The translations under genes and the position numbers were made by a program. Shown one piece after another: positions 42,480 to 51,928 of a stretch of DNA of 64,000 nt. The stretch is from Streptomyces olivochromogenes. GTDB taxonomy: Bacteria > Actinomycetota > Actinomycetes > Streptomycetales > Streptomycetaceae. The stretch's first letter is position 1; every line of letters starts with the position of its first letter. The notes beneath the pieces are model-generated. The model did not search any database. It was not told where the DNA came from and worked only from the letters and a program-made list of their open reading frames with translations. Where the stretch lies: the NCBI RefSeq assembly GCF_021538895.1, contig NZ_JADDRL010000024.1, positions 1-64,000 on the forward strand, in the 5' to 3' direction.

Positions 42480-43295
42480 GTGTCCAGTCCCAAGAAGGCG
42501 GAAGACGCCATGGCGGACGCACCCGCCAAGAAGAAGGCGGACAACACGGCCTCGTCCCACACGCTTCTGGAAGGGCGGCTCGGCTACCAGGTCGAGTCCG
42601 CCCTTCTGGTGCGAGCACTGACCCACCGTTCCTACGCGTACGAGAACGGCGGTCTGCCGACGAACGAGCGGCTGGAGTTCCTCGGGGACTCCGTCCTCGG
42701 CCTCGTCGTCACGGACACGCTGTACCGCACCCACCCGGACCTGCCCGAGGGCCAGCTGGCCAAGCTGCGGGCAGCAGTGGTGAACTCGCGTGCGCTGGCG
42801 GAGGTCGGCCGCGGGCTCGACCTGGGCTCCTTCATCCGGCTGGGCCGCGGTGAAGAGGGCACGGGCGGCCGGGACAAGGCGTCCATCCTCGCCGACACCC
42901 TGGAAGCGGTGATCGGCGCGGTCTATCTCGATCAGGGCCTCGACTCGGCGTCCGAGCTGGTGCACCGGCTCTTCGACCCGCTGATCGAGAAGTCCTCGAA
43001 CCTCGGAGCCGGCCTGGACTGGAAGACCAGTCTCCAGGAGCTCACCGCGACCGAGGGGCTCGGCGTGCCCGAGTACCTGGTCACGGAGACCGGCCCCGAC
43101 CACGAGAAGACCTTCACTGCTGCCGCCCGCGTCGGAGGCGTCTCGTACGGCACCGGCACCGGCCGCAGCAAGAAGGAGGCGGAGCAACAGGCCGCCGAGT
43201 CCGCATGGCGGTCCATCCGGGCCGCGGCGGACGAGCGCGCCAAGGCGGCCAAGGAGGCCGCCGAGGACGACGGTCCCTCCTCCGCCTCCGCCTGA
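42480..43295 (+). CDS. rnc: Ribonuclease III (AbsB)
   Basis: A 271-residue RNase III from GTG 42480 ([20 protein letters not shown]). The catalytic signature is [13 protein letters not shown] (~63) and the second acidic pair is in [15 protein letters not shown] (~140). The double-strand RNA-binding domain follows ([16 protein letters not shown], ~180; then [13 protein letters not shown]). It has N-terminal and C-terminal Lys/Ala-rich tails. In S. coelicolor this gene is absB, a global regulator of antibiotic production through mRNA cleavage. It is followed by a strong hairpin. Confidence 0.95.
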   Translation: MSSPKKAEDAMADAPAKKKADNTASSHTLLEGRLGYQVESALLVRALTHRSYAYENGGLPTNERLEFLGDSVLGLVVTDTLYRTHPDLPEGQLAKLRAAVVNSRALAEVGRGLDLGSFIRLGRGEEGTGGRDKASILADTLEAVIGAVYLDQGLDSASELVHRLFDPLIEKSSNLGAGLDWKTSLQELTATEGLGVPEYLVTETGPDHEKTFTAAARVGGVSYGTGTGRSKKEAEQQAAESAWRSIRAAADERAKAAKEAAEDDGPSSASA

Positions 43296-43316
43296 GCGAA
43301 ACGGAAGAACAGCGCA

Positions 43317-43352
43317 CCGAGCGCCCACCCCGGCCCCGGGGCGGGCGCTCGG
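43317..43352 (+). terminator. Hairpin between rnc and mutM
   Basis: Stem CCGAGCGCCC/GGGCGCTCGG (43317-43326 with 43343-43352), with an inner CCCCGG/CCGGGG pairing. It lies 21 bases after the rnc stop and 28 before mutM. Confidence 0.75.
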
Positions 43353-43380
43353 CTCGTACACGGTAGTCACGGGGGTCCCG

Positions 43381-44241
43381 ATGCCGGAGTTGCCCGAGGT
43401 CGAGGTCGTACGTCGCGGTCTGGAGCGGTGGGTCGCCCACCGTGCCGTCGCCGACGCCGAGGTCCTGCACCCGCGTGCCGTACGCCGTCACGAGGCGGGC
43501 GCGGACGACTTCACGCACCGTCTCAAGGGCCATCGGGTCGGCGTTCCCCGCCGCCGCGGCAAGTACCTGTGGCTGCCCCTGGAGGACACGAACCAGTCCG
43601 TCCTGGCCCACCTCGGGATGAGCGGCCAGCTACTGGTCCAGCCGGCCTCCGCCCCCGACGAGAAGCACCTGCGCATCCGGGTCCGCTTCGCGGACGGCCT
43701 CGGCACCGAGCTGCGCTTCGTCGACCAGCGCACCTTCGGCGGCCTGTCGCTGCACGACAACACCCTCGACGGACTGCCCGACGTCATCGCGCACATCGCC
43801 CGCGACCCCCTCGACCCGCTCTTCGACGACGAGGCCTTCCACCAGGCGCTGCGCCGCAAGCGGACCACCATCAAACGGGCGCTGCTGGACCAGTCGTTGA
43901 TCAGCGGCGTCGGCAACATCTACGCGGACGAGGCCCTTTGGCGCGCCCGCGTGCACTACGAGCGCCCGACCGCCGGCTTCACCCGCCCGCGCACCGCCGA
44001 ACTCCTCGGCCATGTGCGGGACGTGATGAACGCGGCCCTCGCCGTCGGCGGCACCAGCTTCGACAGCCTGTACGTCAACGTCAACGGCGAGTCCGGCTAC
44101 TTCGACCGCTCACTGGACGCGTACGGCCGGGAGGGCCTGCCGTGCAAGAGGTGCGGCACGCCCATGCGCCGCCGCCCCTGGATGAACCGGTCCAGCTACT
44201 TCTGCCCGACGTGTCAGCGGGCGCCGCGCGTGTCGTCGTAA
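43381..44241 (+). CDS. mutM: Formamidopyrimidine-DNA glycosylase
   Basis: A 286-residue Fpg from ATG 43381. The N-terminal catalytic Pro2-Glu3 is in [15 protein letters not shown], the H2TH helix region is [20 protein letters not shown] (~168), and the C-terminal zinc finger is CKRCGT...CPTC (~256-279). It removes oxidised guanine. Its 3' end overlaps the converging HxlR gene by 28 bases. Confidence 0.96.
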   Translation: MPELPEVEVVRRGLERWVAHRAVADAEVLHPRAVRRHEAGADDFTHRLKGHRVGVPRRRGKYLWLPLEDTNQSVLAHLGMSGQLLVQPASAPDEKHLRIRVRFADGLGTELRFVDQRTFGGLSLHDNTLDGLPDVIAHIARDPLDPLFDDEAFHQALRRKRTTIKRALLDQSLISGVGNIYADEALWRARVHYERPTAGFTRPRTAELLGHVRDVMNAALAVGGTSFDSLYVNVNGESGYFDRSLDAYGREGLPCKRCGTPMRRRPWMNRSSYFCPTCQRAPRVSS

Positions 44242-44615
44242 CGGTCGCGGGACGCCAGTACGTCGTCCATGCGGCCTTCCACGAAGTGGATGAGGTCCAG
44301 CAGGCGTGCCGCGACCTCGCGGCCCAGGGCAGTCAGTTCGTAGTCCACGCGCGGCGGGTTGGTCGGCTGCGCCTCGCGGTGCACCAGACCGTCGCGCTCC
44401 AGTGCGTGCAGGGTCTGGGACAGCATCTTCTCGCTCACGCCGTCGACGCGGCGGCGCAGCTCGTTGAAGCGCATCGAGCCCTCGTACAGCGCGCCGAGCG
44501 TGAGACCGCCCCAGCGGCCGGTGACGTGCTCCAGGGTGCCGCGGGAGGGGCAGGCCTTGGCGAACACGTTGTACGGGAGGTCCTGCTCCTCGGGGCACGC
44601 CAGGGTGGTCGTCAT
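44214..44615 (-). CDS. HxlR-family redox-type regulator
   Basis: A 133-residue winged-helix protein ([20 protein letters not shown]). Cys22 ([16 protein letters not shown]) is the conserved N-terminal cysteine of thiol- and quinone-sensing HxlR/YodB/QorR proteins; a second Cys lies at position 7. The DNA-binding region is [20 protein letters not shown]. It is divergent from a flavodoxin/quinone-reductase gene, with a palindrome between them, so it probably represses that gene until its Cys is modified. Confidence 0.9.
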   Translation of the reverse strand: MTTTLACPEEQDLPYNVFAKACPSRGTLEHVTGRWGGLTLGALYEGSMRFNELRRRVDGVSEKMLSQTLHALERDGLVHREAQPTNPPRVDYELTALGREVAARLLDLIHFVEGRMDDVLASRDRYDDTRGAR

Positions 44616-44654
44616 ACCGAGAGCGTACTCGAACGCAGCGCTAACCGGCGGGTT

Positions 44655-44675
44655 GCACTATCCAATAGTTAGTGC
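44655..44675. promoter_or_regulatory. Probable HxlR operator
   Basis: A dyad GCACTA-n9-TAGTGC (44655-44675) lies between the divergent genes, about 40 bases from the regulator start and 75 from the flavodoxin gene start. Confidence 0.6.
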
Positions 44676-44749
44676 TTTCCTTCTGTCAGTGCCGGTGAGC
44701 TGGTCATTCGCCCCGGCCGTCTTTCACGTCCCCCTGAGGAGTACTTGCT

Positions 44750-45337
44750 GTGACCACGCCTGTTGTCTCCATCGCCTACCACTCCGGCTACGGCCACACC
44801 GCCGTCCTCGCCGAGGCCGTCCGCGCGGGTGCCGTCGAGGCCGGTGCCGAGGTGCACCTGATCAAGGTCGACGAGATCACCGACGAGCAGTGGGCGGCGC
44901 TCGACGCCTCCGACGCGATCGTCTTCGGTTCGCCCACCTACATGGGCACCGCGTCCGGTGCCTTCCACGTGTTCGCCGAGGCGTCCTCGAAGCGCTGGTT
45001 CGGACAGGACTGGAAGGACAAGCTGGCCGCCGGCTTCACCAACTCCGGCTCCAAGAGCGGCGACAAGCTGCACACGCTGCAGTTCTTCCAGATCCTCGCC
45101 GCCCAGCACGGCATGAACTGGATCAACCTCGGACTGCACCCGGGCTGGAACAACAGCGAGGGCTCCGAGCACGACCTCAACCGCCTCGGCGTCTTCGCGG
45201 GCGCGGCCGCCCAGACCAACGTCGACCAGGGCCCGGACGCCGTCCACAAGGCCGACGTGGCAACGGCGGAGCACCTCGGGCGCCGCGTGGCCCAGACGGC
45301 GAGGGTGTTCCTCCAGGGGCGCGCGACGGCCGCCTGA
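44750..45337 (+). CDS. Flavodoxin-family NAD(P)H:quinone oxidoreductase
   Basis: A 195-residue WrbA-like flavoprotein from GTG 44750, with GAGGAG upstream. The FMN phosphate loop is AYHSGYGHTAVLAEAV (~9-24), and FGSPTYMGTASGAFH (~63) binds the flavin ring. It likely reduces quinones by two electrons to avoid radical formation, in keeping with the divergent redox-type HxlR regulator. Confidence 0.88.
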   Translation: MTTPVVSIAYHSGYGHTAVLAEAVRAGAVEAGAEVHLIKVDEITDEQWAALDASDAIVFGSPTYMGTASGAFHVFAEASSKRWFGQDWKDKLAAGFTNSGSKSGDKLHTLQFFQILAAQHGMNWINLGLHPGWNNSEGSEHDLNRLGVFAGAAAQTNVDQGPDAVHKADVATAEHLGRRVAQTARVFLQGRATAA

Positions 45338-45418
45338 ACCTCCGGCGGGAGACCGGCTCGAGCGCGGGACCGTCGGCCGCCGTCGCCCTCGTCGCCCTGG
45401 GCCGGGTGCGTGACGCCG

Positions 45419-45750
45419 CTACTCTTGCTCGTGGCCGAGGACGTCGTACAGCCAGTGCTGGACGTAGCGGCGCACGGCGTCGCCGTCATGAGGGTCGAGC
45501 AGGAGCCATTCCCGCGCGGCCGTCACCATCTGCCCCAGGGTGTTTCCTCGTGCGGCCTGAGCTCGACCCGGTCGGTCAGGTCATCCCACAGGCGATAGAT
45601 CCCGCCCGCGTGCTCGTACGTACTGAAGACGTCCAGCGTGGCGCCCATGAGGTGCAGCGCGATGTCATAGGGATCGTCCGCGCGTACGAGCCGGCCGGCG
45701 AGGCGGCGGGTGTGCTCCAGGTACGCCGACACGGCCTCGTCGTCACCCAC
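45419..45750 (-). pseudogene. Small hypothetical gene with an apparent frameshift
   Basis: From GTG 45750 the minus strand reads VGDDEAVSAYLEHTRR... to RVELRPHEETP, then ends at a TGA at 45523-45525 (GRW). The coding bias continues in the -1 frame as LGQMVTAAREWLLLDPH... to YDVLGHEQE and a TAG at 45419. Both parts have strict G/C third positions, so one ~110-residue gene seems to be split near 45535 by a 2-base insertion, a 1-base deletion, or a sequencing error. The family is not recognised; it is helical and has no Cys or membrane segment. Confidence 0.6.
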
Positions 45751-45806
45751 GGTGTTCGGGCCCCTGTGCCCGGGACGGGTTCCCGGGCCTGCGACCTGCG
45801 TTTTTC

Positions 45807-46940
45807 TCAGTAGCCGAAGTCCTGCGTCCACCACGGGCCGCCGGCGTCGAGGTGCACGCCGACGCCCAGCGTCTTGAAGTCGCAGTTCAGTATGTTCGCG
45901 CGGTGGCCCGGGCTGTTCATCCAGGCCTCCATGACCGCCGCGGCGTCGGCCTGGCCCCGGGCTATGTTCTCGCCCCCGAGGCCGGTTATGCCGGCCTTGG
46001 CCGCCCGGTCCCACGGGGTCGAGCCGTCCGGGTCGGTGTGGTCGAAGAAGTCCCGCAGGGCCATGTCCTTGCTGAAGGACTCGGCGAGCTCGGTCAGCGA
46101 GCTGTTCGCGGAGACCGGGCTGCAGCCCACCTTCGCCCGCTCCGCGTTGACCAGCTTCAGCACCTCGGCCTCGGCGGCGGCCGACGCCGAGACCTTCACC
46201 GGCGCGGAGGCCTTCGGCGGGGTCTTCGGGGTCTTCTTCGCCGGATGCGTCTTCGGCGTCTTGGCGTTCTTCGAAGGCGTCGTCTTGGGGGCCGGCTTCT
46301 TCGGCTGCGTCTTCGAGTGCCCCGGCAAGGTGGAGGCCGAGGGCGCCGAGGCGGACGGCGCCGGTGTGACCGGGCGGCCGCCGCTGTTGCGGCTGGTCGA
46401 GGAACCGTTGTCCCGCCCGGTGTCGGCGCTGCCGGAGGTGCCGCCCTGCTCGCTGTTGCTGTTGCTGGGCGCGCCCGCGGCCTGCACCGTGTCGCCGCCG
46501 GTGGTGGTGGTGCCGCCACCGAGGCGGTAGTTGTCGAGGCCGGGCACCACACCCGTGGCCACCGCGACCGTGCCGATGGCGACGGCGGCGGAGACGCCGA
46601 GCAGACCGGTGCGCACGGGCGTCACGGCCTTCTTCTTGCGCCGGTGCCCGCGGGCCCGGGAGGCCTCACCCGCCGGGGTGAATCCGTCCGCCGGGAAGAC
46701 GACCGTGTTCGTGACCCGGGCGTACTCGTCGTCGGTCGCGTACAGGTACTCGTCGACCCGAGTGCTGGCGTCGGTGTACGCCTCGGGGTTCAGATAGGGA
46801 GCGATCCCCATCGTGGGTCGGTCGTCCGGGTACGAGTGGTGCGGGTCGTGGCTGCCCGTGTACGAGCCGTGCGTCTCCGTGACCCCCGTGGCGCGGCCCG
46901 TGGCGGCGCGGCCGGCGGCTGAGCGTCGGTGGCGTCCCAT
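45807..46940 (-). CDS. CAP/SCP-domain protein with N-terminal membrane anchor
   Basis: A 377-residue protein from ATG 46940 (MGRHRRSAAGRAATGRATG), with AAGG just upstream. Cytoplasmic ~100 residues; one membrane segment ~108-130 (TGLLGVSAAVAIGTVAVATG); a long Ser/Thr/Pro/Lys-rich stalk; and a C-terminal CAP domain (~250-377) with ALRDFFDHTDPDGSTPWDRA, GENIARGQ and MNSPGHRANIL, the usual His/Glu cavity motifs. Likely tethered outside the membrane within the wall. Function of bacterial CAP domains is mostly unknown. Confidence 0.9.
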   Translation of the reverse strand: MGRHRRSAAGRAATGRATGVTETHGSYTGSHDPHHSYPDDRPTMGIAPYLNPEAYTDASTRVDEYLYATDDEYARVTNTVVFPADGFTPAGEASRARGHRRKKKAVTPVRTGLLGVSAAVAIGTVAVATGVVPGLDNYRLGGGTTTTGGDTVQAAGAPSNSNSEQGGTSGSADTGRDNGSSTSRNSGGRPVTPAPSASAPSASTLPGHSKTQPKKPAPKTTPSKNAKTPKTHPAKKTPKTPPKASAPVKVSASAAAEAEVLKLVNAERAKVGCSPVSANSSLTELAESFSKDMALRDFFDHTDPDGSTPWDRAAKAGITGLGGENIARGQADAAAVMEAWMNSPGHRANILNCDFKTLGVGVHLDAGGPWWTQDFGY

Positions 46941-47104
46941 GTCCTTGCCTTCTTCCTCGTCTCGCGGTCGACCGTTGGTCCCCTTGGTCAACCCAACTCA
47001 CACGATCGAGTGAGTTTCAGATGAGATTCATTGGGTGGGGACGGTACCGCATGACGCCCGGGGAGGAAGTGTCCCGAGTGACATTGGCCGGTTAGGTTGC
47101 AGCC

Positions 47105-47386
47105 ATGAGCGAGGATGTTCGACTGGTCGCCTGGGTGCGTGGACGCGTCCAAGGTGTGGGTTTTCGCTGGTTCACGCGTGCCAAGGCGTTGGAGATCGGC
47201 GGTCTGAGTGGTTTTGCTCTCAATTTGGGCGACGGACGCGTACAGGTGGTCGCCGAGGGCAGACGCGAGGGCTGCGAGGGACTCCTCGACTGGCTCCAGG
47301 GCGACGACACGCCCGGGCATGTGGACGGTGTCACCGAGATCTGGGACACACCCCGCGGGGGCTACGACGGCTTCGCCATCCGGTGA
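47105..47386 (+). CDS. acyP: Acylphosphatase
   Basis: A 93-residue acylphosphatase from ATG 47105. The catalytic Arg is in [15 protein letters not shown] (~11-25) and the Asn in [17 protein letters not shown] (~36). It hydrolyses acyl phosphates such as acetyl- or carbamoyl phosphate. Position before smc is usual in Streptomyces. Confidence 0.95.
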   Translation: MSEDVRLVAWVRGRVQGVGFRWFTRAKALEIGGLSGFALNLGDGRVQVVAEGRREGCEGLLDWLQGDDTPGHVDGVTEIWDTPRGGYDGFAIR

Positions 47387-47523
47387 GTCCGTTCGGCAAA
47401 GTCCGCAGGCGGAAGCGGAGGGGGATGCCACCGGCAGGTGCCCCGAGCAGGAACGACCTGGTGGTTGCCAAGAAGCGCTTGTCGTGGCAGGCTCCGCAGT
47501 TACAGATCATCGCCACGCCCTGA
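47383..47523 (+). CDS. Possible 46-residue basic ORF overlapping acyP stop
   Basis: GTG 47383 overlaps the acyP stop (GTGA). The peptide starts [13 protein letters not shown] and ends [11 protein letters not shown]. Its codon use is poor for Streptomyces (AAA, TTA, TTG, GTT), and it includes a TTA codon that would need the bldA tRNA. It may be noise. Confidence 0.25.
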   Translation: MSPFGKVRRRKRRGMPPAGAPSRNDLVVAKKRLSWQAPQLQIIATP

Positions 47524-47765
47524 GGGCCCCGCAGGAGTCGCAGCGCCGCCGCCCCAGGCCGCGCGCGCCCGGGTTCGCCCGCCAATACAGGGCGTGATCG
47601 TGTTGACCGTCAAACTTTTTGGTGAGACGCTGAAAGCCCCGCGCACCTTAGCTGTTTGGCATGTAGCAACGGCAGAGCAACATTCAAGTGTCAAGCACCG
47701 CGGGTGCGAATCCCTCACGACCCACACCGCTTCGGTCGGTCACTCAGTGTGGAGGACCATCCATC
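47524..47765 (+). other. Intergenic region upstream of the small coiled-coil gene
   Basis: A 242-base stretch of lowered GC from about 47600 to 47740. It should contain the promoter for the gene at 47766. A GGGTGCGAATCCC segment near 47701 looks like a tRNA T-arm, but no cloverleaf can be drawn. No ORF with good codon bias. Confidence 0.4.
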
Positions 47766-47969
47766 ATGGCAAAGGCGCTTCTCGGTTACGTCGGCGGCTC
47801 CGACCCTCGACTCCTCGCCGAGATGCGACGGCTCCAGCAGCGCGTACAGGACCTGGAATCCGAGCTCGTACGAATCCAGGCGGAGAACGACGCGCTGACG
47901 GCTGCCGCTTCTCACGACAGTCTCATGGAGAGCGTCGACGCACACCAGGCGGAGCCTGTGCTCACCTGA
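47766..47969 (+). CDS. Small conserved coiled-coil protein
   Basis: A 67-residue protein from ATG 47766 (MAKALLGYVGGSDPRLLAEM), with a heptad-like stretch RRLQQRVQDLESELVRIQAE suggesting a short coiled coil. It is conserved, by memory, just before smc in Streptomyces. Function unknown. The upstream sequence GTGTGGAGGACCATCC contains a GGAGG site. Confidence 0.8.
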   Translation: MAKALLGYVGGSDPRLLAEMRRLQQRVQDLESELVRIQAENDALTAAASHDSLMESVDAHQAEPVLT

Positions 47970-48191
47970 TCGCTGCATCGCTCCACAAAAGCACACGCAG
48001 TGGTTGGGCTGCCCGTATCAACCGCTAAGCAATCAGAGTTGCAAGGGACGCTTCGGCGTCCCTTCTTTCTTTCCCCCGTGCATCCTTTCACTCTCTTTAA
48101 CGTCTGGTGTGCCCTGCATGTTCATGCGTGAAACCGCGGGGTTGCGAGGGTTCGTGGAGTGAGATAGCGGCGGCAGGTAGAGTCCAGCGGC

Positions 48192-51100
48192 GTGCACCTC
48201 AAGGCCCTGACCCTTCGCGGGTTCAAGTCGTTCGCCTCGGCGACCACACTCCGGTTCGAGCCGGGCATCACGTGTGTCGTCGGACCGAACGGCTCGGGCA
48301 AGTCCAATGTCGTGGACGCGCTCAGCTGGGTCATGGGCGAGCAGGGTGCCAAGTCGCTGCGCGGCGGCAAGATGGAGGACGTCATCTTCGCCGGCACCAC
48401 CGGCCGCCCGCCGCTCGGCCGGGCCGAGGTGTCCCTGACCATCGACAACTCCGACGGGGCCCTCCCCATCGAGTACTCCGAGGTCACCATCACGCGGATC
48501 ATGTTCCGCAACGGCGGCAGCGAGTACCAGATCAACGGCGACACGTGTCGCCTCCTCGACATCCAGGACCTCCTCTCCGACTCCGGCATCGGCCGCGAGA
48601 TGCACGTCATCGTCGGTCAGGGCCAGCTCGACTCCGTCCTGCACGCCGACCCCATGGGCCGCCGCGCCTTCATCGAGGAGGCCGCCGGCGTCCTCAAGCA
48701 CCGCAAGCGCAAGGAGAAGGCGCTCAGAAAACTGGACGCGATGCAGGCCAACCTCGCGCGCGTGCAGGACCTGACGGACGAACTGCGCCGCCAGCTCAAG
48801 CCGCTCGGGCGGCAGGCGGCGGTCGCCCGGCGCGCGGCCGTGATCCAGGCGGACCTGCGCGACGCGCGCCTGCGCCTCCTCGCCGACGATCTCGTACGGC
48901 TGCGTGAGGCGCTGAGGACCGAGGTCGCCGACGAGGCCGCGCTCAAGGAGCGCAAGGAGGCCGCCGAGCAGGAGCTGAAGAAGGCGCTCCAGCGCGAGGC
49001 GCTCCTGGAGGACGAGGTACGGCAGCTCACGCCGCGCCTCCAGCGCGCCCAGCAGACCTGGTACGAGCTCTCCCAGCTCGCCGAGCGCGTCCGCGGCACG
49101 ATCTCGCTGGCCGACGCCCGGGTGAAGAGCGCGACCTCCGTGCCCCCCGAGGAGCGGCGCGGCCGCGATCCCGAGGACATGGAGCGCGAGGCCGCCCGGA
49201 TCCGCGAGCAGGAGGCCGAGCTGGAGGCGGCCCTGGAGGCGGCGCAGCGGGCGCTCGACGACACCGTCGCGCACCGTGCCGAGCTGGAACGCGAACTCGC
49301 CCTCGAAGAACGCCGCCTGAAGGACGTCGCCCGCGCCATCGCCGACCGCCGTGAGGGGCTCGCCCGGCTGAACGGGCAGGTCAACGCGGCCCGTTCGCGT
49401 GCGGCCTCGGCCCAGGCCGAGATCGACCGCCTGGCCGCCGCGCGGGACGAGGCCCAGGAGCGAGCGGTGCGGGCCCAGGAGGAGTACGAGGCGCTCCAGG
49501 CGGAGGTCGACGGCCTCGACGCCGGTGACGTCGAACTCGCCGACGGGCACGAGGCGGCGAAGCAGCGGCTCGCGGAGGCGGAGGCCGCGCTCGGTGCCGC
49601 CCGCGAGGCGGCCACCGCGGCGGAGCGCAGGCGCGCCGCGACCCAGGCCCGCCACGAGGCGCTGGCGCTGGGCCTGCGCCGCAAGGACGGCACCGGGGCG
49701 CTGCTCGGCGCACGGGACCGGCTCGCCGGGCTGCTCGGACCGGCGGCGGAACTGCTGACCGTGACACCGGGCCACGAGGTTGCCCTCGCCGCGGCCTTCG
49801 GAGCGGCTGCCGACGCCATCGCGGTGACGACCCCGGCATCGGCGGCGGAGGCGATCCGACTGCTCCGCAAGCAGGACGCCGGCCGGGCCTCCCTGCTGCT
49901 GGCGGGCGCACCGGAGGACCTCGCCCGGACCACGGCCCCGGACGGCGGCTCCGGCACGGGCGCCCCGAGCGGCACCTCGGGCGGAATCGGTTCGCCGCAA
50001 GAGGTGAACGGGGCCGGGCCTTCGGCCACCGCCGCTCCCCCCTTCGCCGCCGACCTGGTCCGCGGTCCCGTCGAGCTGATGCCCGCCGTGCGGCGGCTGC
50101 TGCGGGGGATCGTCGTCGTGGGCACGCTCGAAGACGCCGAGGATCTCGTCTACGCCCGCCCCGATCTCACCGCCGTCACCGCCGAAGGCGACCTGCTGGG
50201 GGCGCACTTCGCGCACGGCGGGTCGGCCGGGGCGCCCAGTCTGCTGGAGGTGCAGGCCTCCGTGGACGAGGCGGCCGCCGAGCTGGAGGAGCTGGCGGTG
50301 CGCTGCGAGGAGCTCACCGAGGCGCAGCAGGCGGCCGTCGAGCGGCGCAAGGAGTGTGCCGCGCTGGTCGAGGAACTGGGGGAGCGGCGGCGGGCGGCCG
50401 ACCGGGAGAAGTCGGCCGTGGCCCAGCAGCTCGGGCGCCTCGCGGGTCAGGCGCGCGGTGCCGCCGGCGAGGCCGAGCGCTCCACGGCGGCCGCGGCGCG
50501 GGCCCAGGACGCGCTCGACAAGGCCGTCATGGAGGTCGAGGAACTCGCCGAGCGGCTGGCCGTCGCCGAGGAACTGCCGTTCGAGGAGGAGCCGGACACC
50601 TTCGTACGCGACCGGCTCGCCGCCGACGGCGCCAACGCCCGGCAGACCGAGATGGAGGCCCGCCTCCAGGTCCGTACGCACGAGGAACGGGTCAAGGGGC
50701 TCGCCGGACGGGCGGACGCGCTCGACCGGGGCGCCCGCGCGGAGCGCGAGGCACGCGCGCGTGCCGAGCAGCGGCGGGCGCGGCTGCGGCACGAGGCGGC
50801 CGTCGCGGAGGCCGTCGCCGCGGGCGCCCGGCAGCTGCTCGCACACGTCGAGGTCTCGCTGGGCCGCGCCGCCGAGGAGCGCACCGCCGCCGAGGCCGCC
50901 AAGGCCCGCAGGGAACAGGAACTGACCGCGGCCCGGAGCACCGGACGCGATCTGAAGTCCGAGCTCGACAAGCTGACCGACTCGGTGCACCGGGGCGAGG
51001 TGCTCGGCGCCGAGAAGCGGATGCGGATCGAGCAGTTGGAGGCCAAGGCGCTGGAGGAGCTGGGCGTGGAGCCGGCCGGGCTCGTGTCCGACTACGGCCC

Positions 51101-51836
51101 CCACCAGCTCGTACCGCCGTCCCCGCCCGCCGAGGGCGAGGTGCTGCCGGAGGACCCGGAGCACCCGCGCAACCAGCCGAGGCCGTTCGGGCGGGCCGAG
51201 CAGGAGAAGCGGCTGAAGGCCGCCGAGCGGGCGTACCAGCAGCTCGGCAAGGTGAACCCGCTCGCGCTGGAGGAGTTCGCGGCCCTGGAGGAGCGGCACA
51301 AGTTCCTCAGCGAGCAGCTGGAGGACCTGAAGAAGACCCGCGCCGACCTGCTTCAGGTGGTGAAGGAGGTCGACGAGCGCGTCGAGCAGGTCTTCACCGA
51401 GGCCTACCGGGACACGGCCCGGGAGTTCGAGGGCGTCTTCAGCCGGCTGTTCCCGGGCGGTGAGGGCCGGTTGATCCTGACCGATCCCGACAACATGCTC
51501 ACCACGGGCGTGGACGTGGAGGCCCGGCCGCCGGGCAAGAAGGTGAAGCGGCTCTCGCTGCTCTCCGGCGGTGAGCGGTCGCTGACCGCCGTCGCGATGC
51601 TGGTGTCCATCTTCAAGGCCCGGCCGAGCCCGTTCTATGTGATGGACGAGGTCGAGGCCGCGCTCGACGACACCAACCTGCAGCGGCTGATCCGCATCAT
51701 GCAGGAGCTGCAGGAGGCCTCGCAGCTGATCGTGATCACGCACCAGAAGCGGACCATGGAGGTCGCCGACGCGCTGTACGGCGTCTCCATGCAGGGCGAC
51801 GGTGTGTCGAAGGTCATCTCCCAGCGCCTCCGCTAG
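48192..51836 (+). CDS. smc: Chromosome segregation protein SMC
   Basis: A 1214-residue SMC ATPase from GTG 48192 (MHLKALTLRGFKSFA). Walker A is GPNGSGKSN (~31-39); a first coiled coil runs to ~480; the hinge follows (~490-700); a second coiled coil to ~1020; then the signature LSGGERSL (~1123) and Walker B VMDEVEAALDDTN (~1150). The hinge carries a Gly/Ala/Pro/Ser-rich insertion (~582-615) that makes it somewhat longer than typical. With ScpAB it compacts and aligns chromosome arms during sporulation. Confidence 0.97.
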   Translation: MHLKALTLRGFKSFASATTLRFEPGITCVVGPNGSGKSNVVDALSWVMGEQGAKSLRGGKMEDVIFAGTTGRPPLGRAEVSLTIDNSDGALPIEYSEVTITRIMFRNGGSEYQINGDTCRLLDIQDLLSDSGIGREMHVIVGQGQLDSVLHADPMGRRAFIEEAAGVLKHRKRKEKALRKLDAMQANLARVQDLTDELRRQLKPLGRQAAVARRAAVIQADLRDARLRLLADDLVRLREALRTEVADEAALKERKEAAEQELKKALQREALLEDEVRQLTPRLQRAQQTWYELSQLAERVRGTISLADARVKSATSVPPEERRGRDPEDMEREAARIREQEAELEAALEAAQRALDDTVAHRAELERELALEERRLKDVARAIADRREGLARLNGQVNAARSRAASAQAEIDRLAAARDEAQERAVRAQEEYEALQAEVDGLDAGDVELADGHEAAKQRLAEAEAALGAAREAATAAERRRAATQARHEALALGLRRKDGTGALLGARDRLAGLLGPAAELLTVTPGHEVALAAAFGAAADAIAVTTPASAAEAIRLLRKQDAGRASLLLAGAPEDLARTTAPDGGSGTGAPSGTSGGIGSPQEVNGAGPSATAAPPFAADLVRGPVELMPAVRRLLRGIVVVGTLEDAEDLVYARPDLTAVTAEGDLLGAHFAHGGSAGAPSLLEVQASVDEAAAELEELAVRCEELTEAQQAAVERRKECAALVEELGERRRAADREKSAVAQQLGRLAGQARGAAGEAERSTAAAARAQDALDKAVMEVEELAERLAVAEELPFEEEPDTFVRDRLAADGANARQTEMEARLQVRTHEERVKGLAGRADALDRGARAEREARARAEQRRARLRHEAAVAEAVAAGARQLLAHVEVSLGRAAEERTAAEAAKARREQELTAARSTGRDLKSELDKLTDSVHRGEVLGAEKRMRIEQLEAKALEELGVEPAGLVSDYGPHQLVPPSPPAEGEVLPEDPEHPRNQPRPFGRAEQEKRLKAAERAYQQLGKVNPLALEEFAALEERHKFLSEQLEDLKKTRADLLQVVKEVDERVEQVFTEAYRDTAREFEGVFSRLFPGGEGRLILTDPDNMLTTGVDVEARPPGKKVKRLSLLSGGERSLTAVAMLVSIFKARPSPFYVMDEVEAALDDTNLQRLIRIMQELQEASQLIVITHQKRTMEVADALYGVSMQGDGVSKVISQRLR

Positions 51837-51928
51837 ACCCGTGCGGGCTACACCTATCCTCACCTCTTCTTGATTTCTTCACTTCTTGAACTCAGGACCC
51901 CCGTGGGCTGCTTAAAGGTCACATGACA

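Noticed and set aside
47331..47585. Minus-strand frame with a Cys-rich stretch ([11 protein letters not shown])
   Set aside because: Overlaps acyP, lacks a ribosome site and has weak codon bias.
47690..47730. tRNA-like T-arm sequence GGGTGCGAATCCC
   Set aside because: No matching acceptor, D or anticodon stems within 80 bases.
48033..51863. Long minus-strand frame opposite smc
   Set aside because: Antisense shadow of smc; the plus strand carries Walker A, signature and Walker B motifs.
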